Below, in pieces: positions 43,623 to 51,288 of a DNA stretch of 64,000 nucleotides. The translations under genes were made by a program, and so were the position numbers. Under the pieces are notes generated by a model, which saw only the letters and a list, made by a program, of their open reading frames with translations, did not search any database and was not told where the DNA came from. Within the stretch, counting starts at the first letter, position 1; every line of letters begins with the position of its first letter. The stretch is taken from assembly GCF_041380015.1 (NCBI RefSeq), contig NZ_CP159978.1; one strand, 5' to 3'. Source of the DNA: Buchananella felis. GTDB lineage: Bacteria > Actinomycetota > Actinomycetes > Actinomycetales > Actinomycetaceae.

Positions 43623-44540
43623 ATGGCAACAGGTATCAAGACGCGCAAACGCAATCGAATTCTGGCTGCTGTGCTGCTGCCAGTCGCACTACTGCTTTCT
43701 TCTTGCTCAATCAAAATGGACATCGGCCTGAACGTCGATAAAACCGTGGACATCGTGTATGAGGTTGACCTCCACGAGATGTACGGCATAGACGGCTCGA
43801 ACGACCCTGAGGCTTTCTGCGCTTCGATGTTTGAAGAGTCTTCCCAGTCGCTACCCGAAGGTAGCTTCACCATGGAGAACGTCGGTACCGACACCGCACC
43901 AGTTTGCAAGCTGACGGCGCAGAGTGTGCCGGTCGATACCGCCGACGGGATGGGGATCGTTTTCGAGGGCGACACCGTAACGGTGACAATCGACGGTTCC
44001 ACGTTCAACGATCCCGAAATGGATCGGGTGGAAGGTTTCCTGAACCAGCTCGACTTCTCTTTCACCATGACCTTCCCAGGCAAGGTAAGCGAATCCACGA
44101 TCGGTTCCATCGATGGCAACAAGGTGACCATCTCTAAATTTGAGGACTTCCAGCAGGGCGGCACCATTGTGGCCTCGATGATCCCTAGCAAGAGCGACTA
44201 CTTGCTGTGGATCCTCCTGGTGGGCGGTGTCTTGTTGGTTGGAGGTGGTGTAGCTGCCTTCTTCATCATGAACAACAAGAAGAAGGCCGCCGCCGCTGCC
44301 TTGGCTCAGCCCTATCCGGTTCCCAACTCATACGGCCCTGGCCAGGCAGGACCTCAGGGCTCTCAGCCCCAGGCAGCGCACCACTTCCCGCCGCAGCAGG
44401 CCTACCCGGTTCAGCAGCCGTACCCGGCTCAGCCCCAGCAGCCCGTGGCGCCGCAGCAGGGCTACCCGGCCCAGCAGCCGTACCCGGCTCAGCCCCAGCA
44501 GCCGATGCCCCCGCAGCAGCCATACCCGCCGCAGGGCTGA
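43623..44540 (+). CDS. LppM-like lipoprotein with C-terminal membrane segment, copy 2
   Basis: A 305-residue paralogue of the preceding lipoprotein. Same signal and lipobox (NRILAAVLLPVALLLSSC), same ectodomain pattern (FTMTFPGKVSESTIGSIDGN is close to copy 1) and a membrane segment at about 195-217. The Pro/Gln/Tyr tail is longer, with five PYPAQPQQP-like repeats. The start at 43623 is preferred over 43605: CATAAT at 43610 leaves only a few bases before the ATG, so a leaderless transcript is likely. The tail DNA is repetitive and nearly identical to that of copy 1, so gene conversion is possible. Confidence 0.78.
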   Translation: MATGIKTRKRNRILAAVLLPVALLLSSCSIKMDIGLNVDKTVDIVYEVDLHEMYGIDGSNDPEAFCASMFEESSQSLPEGSFTMENVGTDTAPVCKLTAQSVPVDTADGMGIVFEGDTVTVTIDGSTFNDPEMDRVEGFLNQLDFSFTMTFPGKVSESTIGSIDGNKVTISKFEDFQQGGTIVASMIPSKSDYLLWILLVGGVLLVGGGVAAFFIMNNKKKAAAAALAQPYPVPNSYGPGQAGPQGSQPQAAHHFPPQQAYPVQQPYPAQPQQPVAPQQGYPAQQPYPAQPQQPMPPQQPYPPQG

Positions 44541-44561
44541 CCAAGGGACAACATGGACCAT

Positions 44562-44590
44562 CCCGGGGGCGGCCACACGCCGCCCCCGGG
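44562..44590 (+). terminator. Terminator of LppM-like copy 2
   Basis: An 11-bp GC stem (44562-44572 with 44580-44590) 22 bp after the stop; no T-tract. Confidence 0.65.
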
Positions 44591-44686
44591 GCTAGTTAAC
44601 GCGAACTTCCAGCCCTCCCGCACAGCTTGGGCTAGGGGCGCGCTCCACAGCTAGGGACATCGTCGCCGCCAGACTTTTCGCACAGC

Positions 44687-44734
44687 TAAGGGCTTGGGGG
44701 TGACGGTCAAACGACCGTCACCCCCAAGCCCTTA
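44687..44734 (-). terminator. purA terminator
   Basis: A perfect 22-bp stem (44687-44708 with 44713-44734) with an AAAC loop, 24 bp past the purA stop. The longest perfect hairpin in the window. Confidence 0.88.
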
Positions 44735-44757
44735 GGTCCTCCCCAGCTGGCTCTTGC

Positions 44758-46041
44758 CTACAGCAGGGGGAAGCGGGAGATCGTGGCCTCGCGGCCCGGG
44801 CCAACACCGATGGCGCTGACGCGGCAGCGGCCCAGCTCCTCGATGCGCAGCACGTAGTCCTGCGCCGCCTTGGGCAACTCCTCGAAGGTGCGGGCCCCGG
44901 TGATGTCCTCGGTCCAGCCCGGCATCTCCTCGTAGATCGGCTTGGCGTGGTGGAAGGAGGTCTCGTCCATCGGCATCTCGTCCATGCGCACGCCGTCCAC
45001 GTCGTAGGCCACGCAGATCGGAATGCGCTCGTAACCGGTCAGGACGTCGAGCTTGGTGAGCACCAGGTCGGTCAGGCCGTTGACTCGCGTCGCGTAGCGG
45101 GTTACCACGGCGTCGTGCCAGCCGCAGCGGCGCGGGCGGCCGGTGGTGGTGCCGAACTCGCCGCCCTTGGCGCGCAGGCCGTCGCCCACCTCGTCCAGCA
45201 GCTCGGTCGGGAACGGGCCCTCGCCCACGCGGGTGGTGTAGGCCTTGGCCACGCCCACCACGCGGTCGATGCGGGTGGGGCCCACGCCGCTACCGGTGCA
45301 GGCGCCGCCGGCGGTCGCGGAGGACGACGTCACGTACGGGTAGGTGCCGTGGTCGACGTCGAGCATCGTGGCCTGCCCGGCCTCGAACAGCACGGTCTTG
45401 CCGGCGTCCAGGGCGTCGTTGAGCAGGGCGGAGGCGTCCACGACCATCGGGCGAACGCGGTCGGCGTACTTGAGCAATTCCTCGGTCACAGCCTTGGGGT
45501 CCACGGCGCGGCGGTTGAAGATCTTTACCAGCAGGTGGTTCTTCTGTTCCAGGGCACCCTCCACCTTCTGCGCCAGGATGGACGCGTCAAAGAGGTCCTG
45601 AATGCGGATACCCACGCGGTTCATCTTGTCCGCATAGGTGGGCCCGATGCCGCGACCGGTGGTGCCGATCTGGCGGGCGCCCAAGAAGCGCTCGGTGACG
45701 CGGTCCAGGGTGCGGTTGTATGAGGGGATCACGTGCGCGTCTGCGCTGATGCGCAGGCGAGAGCAGTCGATGCCGCGGGCCTCCAGGTGGGTGATCTCGT
45801 CAAAGAGCACCTCCAGGTCCACCACCACGCCGTTGCCGATGACGGGGGTGACGCCCGGGGAGAGGATTCCCGAGGGCAGCAGGTGCAGGGCGTACTTCTC
45901 GCCGTCGATGACGACGGTGTGGCCTGCGTTGTTGCCGCCGTTGAACTTGACCACGTAGTCGACGTCCGCGCCTAGCTGGTCCGTCGCCTTGCCCTTGCCT
46001 TCGTCGCCCCACTGGGCGCCGAGCACGATCACTGCGGGCAT
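44758..46041 (-). CDS. purA: Adenylosuccinate synthetase
   Basis: Converts IMP, aspartate and GTP to adenylosuccinate, the first step toward AMP. The 427-residue protein begins MPAVIVLGAQWGDEGKGK, with AAGGAG just upstream of ATG 46041; the longer open frame is not used. Further motifs are GGNNAGHTVV, GTTGRGIGPTYADK and the loop TTTGRPRRCGW. Single-gene unit. Confidence 0.97.
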   Translation of the reverse strand: MPAVIVLGAQWGDEGKGKATDQLGADVDYVVKFNGGNNAGHTVVIDGEKYALHLLPSGILSPGVTPVIGNGVVVDLEVLFDEITHLEARGIDCSRLRISADAHVIPSYNRTLDRVTERFLGARQIGTTGRGIGPTYADKMNRVGIRIQDLFDASILAQKVEGALEQKNHLLVKIFNRRAVDPKAVTEELLKYADRVRPMVVDASALLNDALDAGKTVLFEAGQATMLDVDHGTYPYVTSSSATAGGACTGSGVGPTRIDRVVGVAKAYTTRVGEGPFPTELLDEVGDGLRAKGGEFGTTTGRPRRCGWHDAVVTRYATRVNGLTDLVLTKLDVLTGYERIPICVAYDVDGVRMDEMPMDETSFHHAKPIYEEMPGWTEDITGARTFEELPKAAQDYVLRIEELGRCRVSAIGVGPGREATISRFPLL

Positions 46042-46487
46042 TGTTTTCTCCTTTTGCGCCGCGGAGTCGTGGCGCAGGTTGGGCTTTCCCGGGCCGCAAT
46101 GCCGTGCGGCCGGGCGGGGATTCGTGCCCGACGCTCCCCCCGGCGCCCCCTCGATTGGAGGCCGGGCACCGGGCACCTTTTCCCAGGCATGAGTGTAGTT
46201 GAGGGGCCCGGGGCCGGGGAGTGGGCGGCCGTGGGATGGGCCTTACAAAAGCGCTCGCGCGCCACGCCCGCCGGGGCCGGGGCGGGGGTGCTGCCTGCCC
46301 CCGCGCCGCGCTAGGCGCCGACGCGAAGGGCTCCCCCGGGCATGGCCGTAGGTGGGCGACCGCAGGCACGCCGCTCGCGTTGAACCCCACAGGCTCCCCG
46401 GGCAAAAGCCGGGTGGGCGGCTGGGAAACCAGCCGCCCACCCGGGACCCGCTGCGGACCACCTCCCGGTAGCCCGTGCCAGCAAGCT
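46042..46487. other. Spacer between rlmB and purA
   Basis: 446 bp with the rlmB terminator (46409) and the purA promoter side. A partial dispersed motif GCCCGACGCTCC lies at 46127. No ORF is supported. Confidence 0.5.
46409..46444 (-). terminator. rlmB terminator
   Basis: A perfect 16-bp stem (46409-46424 with 46429-46444), GAAA-type loop, followed on the minus strand by CTTTTGCC. Confidence 0.88.
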
Positions 46488-47477
46488 CTACTCTGCGGCG
46501 CGCGCCTGGGCGACCTCGTACAGAGCGATCCCCGTCGCCACGGCGGCGTTGAGGGACTCCACGGACGCGGCGATCGGGATGGAGACGATCGCGTCGCACG
46601 CCTGACGCACCAGGCGGGACAGGCCCTTGCCCTCGCTGCCGGTGACCAACACCAGCGGGGAGGTGGCCAGCTCCAGCTGGCGCACCATCACGTCCCCGCC
46701 GCCGTCCAGGCCCACCACGAAGCAGCCCTCCTCCTTCAGCCGCTCCAGCTCCTGAGTCAGGTTGGTGGCCATCGCCACCGGCACGCGCGCGGCCGCGCCG
46801 GCGCTGACCTTCCAGGCGGTGGCGTTCATGGAGGCGCTGCGGCGCGAGGGGATCAGCACCCCGTCGGCCCCGAACGCGCCCGCCGACCGCAGCACCGCGC
46901 CCAGGTTGTGCGGGTCGGTCACGCCGTCCAGCGCCACGATCAGGGGGGCGTGCCCGGCAGCGTCGGCCGCCTCCAACAGGTCCAGGGCGCTGGCGTACTC
47001 GTAGCCGGGGATCTCCACGGCCACGCCCTGGTGCACCGCGCCGTCGGTGAGCTTGTCCAGCTCGCCGCGCGTCACCTCGATCACCGGCGCGCCCTGGGCG
47101 GCGGCCTCGCGGACCACCTCGGCAACGCGATCGTCGCTCACGCCGCCGGGAGCCATCAGCACCCGCTGGATCGGGATGCCGGCGCGCACGGCCTCACTGA
47201 CCGGGTTGCGGCCGCTGATCAGCTCGTTACCGGCCTTCGGCTTCAGGCCCGGGCGCAGGCGCGGGGAACGCATGCCCTCCACGGACTTCGCGTCGCGCGC
47301 CCGCTTCTCCGCCCTCGCCTTGGCGCGCGCGGCCGGGTGGTAGGCGCGGTCCTCCGCCTTCGGGGTGGGGCCGCGCCCCTCGAGCTTCTTGCGGGCGTGC
47401 CCGCCGGTGCCCTTGTGCGCGCCCTTCTTGGAGCCGTCCTTGCGCACGGCGCCGCGCCGCTGGGAGTTTCCAGCCAT
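46488..47477 (-). CDS. rlmB: TrmH/SpoU-family 23S rRNA 2'-O-methyltransferase (RlmB type)
   Basis: A 329-residue SAM-dependent methyltransferase, predicted to methylate G2251 of 23S rRNA. A basic Lys/Arg-rich N-terminal tail (1-85) precedes the substrate-binding domain (GNELISGRNPVSEAV) and the SpoU knot with motifs ALDGVTDPHNLGAVLRSA, VTGSEGKGLSRLV and IPIAASVESLNAAVA. The start at 47477 follows AAGGAG. A dispersed motif variant (GGACGACGCTTTCC) lies just upstream of the ribosome site at 47495. Downstream of cysS in the same direction, the usual actinobacterial order. Confidence 0.93.
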   Translation of the reverse strand: MAGNSQRRGAVRKDGSKKGAHKGTGGHARKKLEGRGPTPKAEDRAYHPAARAKARAEKRARDAKSVEGMRSPRLRPGLKPKAGNELISGRNPVSEAVRAGIPIQRVLMAPGGVSDDRVAEVVREAAAQGAPVIEVTRGELDKLTDGAVHQGVAVEIPGYEYASALDLLEAADAAGHAPLIVALDGVTDPHNLGAVLRSAGAFGADGVLIPSRRSASMNATAWKVSAGAAARVPVAMATNLTQELERLKEEGCFVVGLDGGGDVMVRQLELATSPLVLVTGSEGKGLSRLVRQACDAIVSIPIAASVESLNAAVATGIALYEVAQARAAE

Positions 47478-47559
47478 TACTTCTCCTTGCAGTTGGACGA
47501 CGCTTTCCCTGCCGTCCACATTACTTAGTTAGTCACTGCCCGGCCGGGGCCGGGGCTAA

Positions 47560-49101
47560 TCAATTCTCGTCGACGTGCCAGCGCGGGCCGCTAGGCGAGT
47601 CCTCCACCACGATACCGGCGGCGCTCAGACGGTCGCGCACCGCGTCCGCCAGGGCCCAGTTCTTCTCGCGACGCGCCGCAATCCGCTCCTCCAGGGCGTG
47701 CTTAACCAGCGTCATGAGGGCGCGCTCGCGCGGCTGGGACTGCGTAGCGCCCGTGGCCGCGGCCTGCCCGCGCCACTGCTCGGAGAGCGGGTCCAGCCCC
47801 AGCACCTCCAGCATGACCCGGACCTCGCGGGCGGCCCGGGCGGCGCTGGCGGCGTCCCCCGCCGCCAGCGCCGAGTTGCCCTCGCGCACCCGCTCGTGCA
47901 CCACCGCGAGCGCGGCGGACACGTTCAGGTCGTCGTCCATGGCGGCCGCGAACGCCTGCGGGAACGGCACCGCGCTCGCCCTCTCGGCGCCCGCGCCCGT
48001 GCCCTCCCCGGCGCCCGCCTCACCGAAACCAGGCTGCTCGGTGGGGGCGGCCGGGGCGGCAGCGTCGTCCACCCGCTCCCCCTTAAGGGGGGCGGCCACC
48101 GACTCATCCTGCTCTGCGGCGCGCTCCACGAAGCCGCGCAGACGCTCCCACACCGTCGCGGCGCGGGCCAGCGTCTCGTCCGAATACTCCACCGTCGAGC
48201 GGTAGTGCACACTCACCAACGCCAAACGCACCACCGCCGCGCTGTGCTGGCGCAGAATCTGCTCCACCACCAGGGAGTTACCGAGCGACTTGCTCATCTT
48301 CTCCCCCGCGATCGTCACCCACGCGTTGTGCAGCCAGTAACGCGCCGAACCGTCCCCGGCCGCCCGCGACTGCGCCATCTCGTTCTCGTGGTGCGGGAAG
48401 CGCAGGTCGATGCCGCCCCCGTGAATATCGAACTCCGGGCCCAAGAAGCGGCGGCTCATCGCCGAACACTCCAGGTGCCACCCCGGGCGGCCCCTGCCCC
48501 ACGGCGTGTCCCAGGCGGCGTCGGCCGGCTCACCCGGGCGCGCAGCCTTCCACAGCGCAAAATCGCGCGGGTCACGCTTGTCGCCCTCGCCGTCCTCGCT
48601 GGCCTGCGTGGCATCGTCCCCGCCCTGGTTCGTCAACGCCCCATACTGCGGGAAGGACGGCACATCAAAGTAGACGTTGCCCGGGTTGCCCACGTACGCG
48701 TGGCCCGCCTCGATCAGCTCCCCGATCAACGCCACCATCTCGCCCACGTAGCCCGTGGCGCGCGGCTCGTAGGTGGGCGGCAGCACGCCCAGCGCGTCGT
48801 AGGCGGCTGTGAACTCCCGCTCGAAACGGTAGGCCCACTCCCACCAGCGGCGCCCGGCCTGCGCGGACTTCGCCAAGATCTTGTCGTCAATGTCCGTCAC
48901 GTTGCGCACGAACGTGACCTCGTAGCCGCTCGCCAGCAGCCAGCGGCGCAGCACGTCGAACGCCAGGCCCGACCGCAAGTGCCCGATGTGCGGGCTGCCC
49001 TGCACCGTCGCCCCACACAGGTAGATGCTGGCCTGTCCCGGACGGATCGGGGTGAAGGTACGCACGCTACGGGAGGCGGAATCAAACAGTTGCAGGCTCA
49101 C
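47560..49101 (-). CDS. cysS: Cysteinyl-tRNA synthetase with a linker insertion
   Basis: A 513-residue class I synthetase. HIGH motif in SPHIGHLRSG (37-46), KMSKS in GEKMSKSLGN, and zinc ligands in the IYLCGATVQ and WHLECSAMS segments. GTG 49101 is chosen because the usual N-terminus (SLQLFDSASRSV) begins there; upstream codons to 49197 are not conserved. An Ala/Gly/Glu-rich insert at about residues 335-375 carries an exact copy of the dispersed motif (48058-48070, encoding VDDAAA) and is absent from typical CysS. Confidence 0.95.
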   Translation of the reverse strand: MSLQLFDSASRSVRTFTPIRPGQASIYLCGATVQGSPHIGHLRSGLAFDVLRRWLLASGYEVTFVRNVTDIDDKILAKSAQAGRRWWEWAYRFEREFTAAYDALGVLPPTYEPRATGYVGEMVALIGELIEAGHAYVGNPGNVYFDVPSFPQYGALTNQGGDDATQASEDGEGDKRDPRDFALWKAARPGEPADAAWDTPWGRGRPGWHLECSAMSRRFLGPEFDIHGGGIDLRFPHHENEMAQSRAAGDGSARYWLHNAWVTIAGEKMSKSLGNSLVVEQILRQHSAAVVRLALVSVHYRSTVEYSDETLARAATVWERLRGFVERAAEQDESVAAPLKGERVDDAAAPAAPTEQPGFGEAGAGEGTGAGAERASAVPFPQAFAAAMDDDLNVSAALAVVHERVREGNSALAAGDAASAARAAREVRVMLEVLGLDPLSEQWRGQAAATGATQSQPRERALMTLVKHALEERIAARREKNWALADAVRDRLSAAGIVVEDSPSGPRWHVDEN

Positions 49102-49170
49102 GGGCTTTAGCCTACCGGGCTGCCGCTGCGGCGCGGCGGGCCTCAGACGGGCCAAGGTGTGGCGAGGCGC

Positions 49171-49292
49171 GGTCGGAACGTCGTCCCCGTATTTCAAATT
49201 CGTACGACCTAGACCTTATGCAGCCGACCTAGACCGCAGAACACCCCGCAAGGTCTAGGTCGAGTGCACAAGGTCTAGGTCGACCGGTTTAG
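49171..49292. repeat. Inverted-array element, GGTCTAGGTCG type, copy 1
   Basis: Starts with the dispersed motif (GGAACGTCGTCC at 49175), then CAAATTCGTA, then half-sites CGACCTAGACC at 49205 and 49225 and inverted half-sites AAGGTCTAGGTCG at 49250 and 49270, each pair exactly 20 bp apart. The outer half-sites are exact 13-bp reverse complements. Nearly identical to 50547-50669, and the two copies flank one gene. Confidence 0.95.
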
Positions 49293-49418
49293 CGAACAAG
49301 GGAGAGAACCTATCCACAGACCACCCGCCGCAGCTCTATCCCCAGGCGCAAGTGACTGACGCCGGGCTCACCGCACGCGCATACCCGGTTGGCGCAGCGC
49401 GGTCGTCCGTTTGACTGT

Positions 49419-50402
49419 ATGACCATGCCCATCGAAGACGACCTCGCGGAGATACAACTCAGGCTGCGCCATACCAGCCATGACGGCCTTCGCTACACAC
49501 CCAGCTGCGGCACAAAGATTTGTCGTGGCTGGCACCTGATCCCCAGCTCTGCAGATAATGACCGCTCACCTTGGCAGATTCGCCATCTCATCCACTTGGC
49601 AGCCGTCACCGCGACCGCCAAAGCACGCCCCACTCCTCCTGTTTTCACGCGTGAAACAGCACTATTGCTGCACGGCATCCCTACGCTGTACCCACACAGA
49701 ACCATCTCACTTCGGTCACCCACTCCCACCAAAATGCGCTCGCTGCCACCAGTTGTTCACCAGGGCGTGAGATGCGAGCAACGGCTGCGGCAGGTTTGGA
49801 GCGCCCAGCGGCTCCCGCCCATCGAGGTAGCCGGCCTGCTGGTGGACTCTTTGCCGGAGACGGCCGTTGAGATTGCCCTAACCGCTCCGGAAGAGGAGGC
49901 CGCCATCGCGGTGAGCGGGATACTGCGCAGGCTAAGCGCCTTTGACCGTTTCGATCTGGTCGGCTCCAGAGCCCGAGAAGCAAGCGCCCGCGCGACGCTG
50001 CAGAGACTGCTAGACACCTGCGGGCCAACCAACGGCAGTCGGCAGGCGCTCCAGATACTTCAGTCCGCTGACGCCGGCTGTGAGAACCCCGCAGAGGCCA
50101 AGCTGCACCATCTTCTACTGCAGCTCTTCCCCGAACCGCTTGTCACCCAGTGCGAACAATGGGTTGGGCGTAACCGGTACTTCATCGACATGGCGTTGCC
50201 TGACCGGCGCCTGGCATTCGAGTTCGACGGCATGGCCAAGCTCGGCACGACCACTGCCGAATTTGAGCGCGCCAAGCGCGAAATGTGGGATCGGCAGCGC
50301 GACCTCCAGGATGCGGGGTGGCAGGTGGTGCGCGTCAGGTGGGACGAGTTTTCAGACACAAACCGACTGGTCGGCCGCATTCTGCGCGCGGCAGGCCGGT
50401 AG
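49419..50402 (+). CDS. VSR/DUF559-like endonuclease-domain protein
   Basis: A 327-residue protein. The N-terminal 150 residues resemble the helical regulator-like region found in many actinobacterial proteins of this type (TALLLHGIPTLYPHRTISLR). The C-terminal part (about 225-327) has a PD-(D/E)XK-like layout: RNRYFIDMALPDRRLAFEFD (Asp and Glu-x-Asp) then RDLQDAGWQVVRVRWDEF. It may be a nuclease or a TA-like regulator; the role is unknown. ATG 49419 is tentative (49425 is also possible). The gene sits between two 120-bp copies of the same repeat element, with the dispersed motif again just after its stop (50405). Confidence 0.7.
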   Translation: MTMPIEDDLAEIQLRLRHTSHDGLRYTPSCGTKICRGWHLIPSSADNDRSPWQIRHLIHLAAVTATAKARPTPPVFTRETALLLHGIPTLYPHRTISLRSPTPTKMRSLPPVVHQGVRCEQRLRQVWSAQRLPPIEVAGLLVDSLPETAVEIALTAPEEEAAIAVSGILRRLSAFDRFDLVGSRAREASARATLQRLLDTCGPTNGSRQALQILQSADAGCENPAEAKLHHLLLQLFPEPLVTQCEQWVGRNRYFIDMALPDRRLAFEFDGMAKLGTTTAEFERAKREMWDRQRDLQDAGWQVVRVRWDEFSDTNRLVGRILRAAGR

Positions 50403-50546
50403 ATGGACGACGTTGCCACCTTGCCACACCTTTGCACCTGGCCAGCGGCGCGGCAGGCGGTCCCGGTGAAGTGTTCAGTGTGGAGCAGGTCCCGCGACGC
50501 CCTCTCGTAGCCCGCCAGGCTCCGGGCACCGAGCCGCGCGTGGTGT

Positions 50547-50669
50547 GGGCGGAACGTCGTCCATTTGCTTCAAATTCGTACGACCTAGACCTTATGCAGC
50601 CGACCTAGACCTTAGAACACCACGCAAAGTCTAGGTCGAGTGCACAAGGTCTAGGTCGACCGGTTTAGC
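50547..50669. repeat. Inverted-array element, GGTCTAGGTCG type, copy 2
   Basis: Same organisation as copy 1: dispersed motif at 50551, CAAATTCGTA, half-sites CGACCTAGACC at 50581 and 50601, inverted half-sites (A)AGTCTAGGTCG at 50626 and AAGGTCTAGGTCG at 50646. It lies between the convergent endonuclease-like gene and ispF. Confidence 0.95.
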
Positions 50670-50716
50670 GCGGGAGACCGGGAGGGGCGGACCTGCGCAG
50701 CGCGGGAGATGGCGGC

Positions 50717-50757
50717 CCCGCTATGGACAAGGCTCAACGCGTTTGGACAAGTTTCGC
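50717..50757. repeat. Half copy of the GACAAGTTTCG-type array
   Basis: Two same-sense half-sites GGACAAGGCTC (50725) and GGACAAGTTTCG (50745), 20 bp apart, matching the right arm of 40014-40093. The left arm is missing. It ends 12 bp before the ispF stop. Confidence 0.85.
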
Positions 50758-50769
50758 CGTAGAAACCCC

Positions 50770-51288
50770 TCAGGCAGCCGGGTAGACCAGCGCCGTCGCG
50801 ATCGCGGCGGCGCCCTCCCCGCGCCCGGTGAAGCCCAGGCCGTCGGTGGTGGTGGCGCTGAAGGATACCGGGGCCCCCACGCACTCCGTCAGGGCCGCCT
50901 CGGCCTCCCCGCGCCGCCCCCCGATCCGGGGCCGCTGCCCGATCAGCTGCACGGAGGCATTGCCGACCTCGAAGCCTGCGGCCCGCACGCGCCGGCACGC
51001 CTCGGCCAGCAGCACCCGCCCGGGCGCCCCGGCCCACTGCGGCTCTGCGGTGCCGAAGTTGGACCCCAGGTCCCCCAGCCCGGCGGCGCTGAGCAGGGCG
51101 TCGCACAGGGCGTGCGCCACCACGTCGGCATCCGAGTGCCCCTCCAGGCCGGGCCCGTCGGGCCACTCCAGCAGCGCCACCATGAGCGGGCGCTCGGCGT
51201 CTGCGCTGAAGGCGTGGACGTCGGTGCCAATCCCGGTGCGGGGCAGCAGCATCCCTTCTCGGGGCGCCATCGCTTCTCGGGGCAGCAT
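50770..51288 (-). CDS. ispF: 2-C-methyl-D-erythritol 2,4-cyclodiphosphate synthase
   Basis: Fifth step of the MEP isoprenoid pathway. Zinc ligands lie in GTDVHAF and GHSDADVVAHALCDALL. TTTDGLGFTGRGEG is the conserved C-terminal signature. The start at 51288 has GGAGA 5 nt upstream and overlaps the stop of the MFS gene (TGATG), giving 172 residues; internal ATGs at 51270 and 51252 (MLLPRTGIGTDVH) are closer to the family length and remain possible. Part of a carD-ispD-MFS-ispF run. Confidence 0.93.
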   Translation of the reverse strand: MLPREAMAPREGMLLPRTGIGTDVHAFSADAERPLMVALLEWPDGPGLEGHSDADVVAHALCDALLSAAGLGDLGSNFGTAEPQWAGAPGRVLLAEACRRVRAAGFEVGNASVQLIGQRPRIGGRRGEAEAALTECVGAPVSFSATTTDGLGFTGRGEGAAAIATALVYPAA

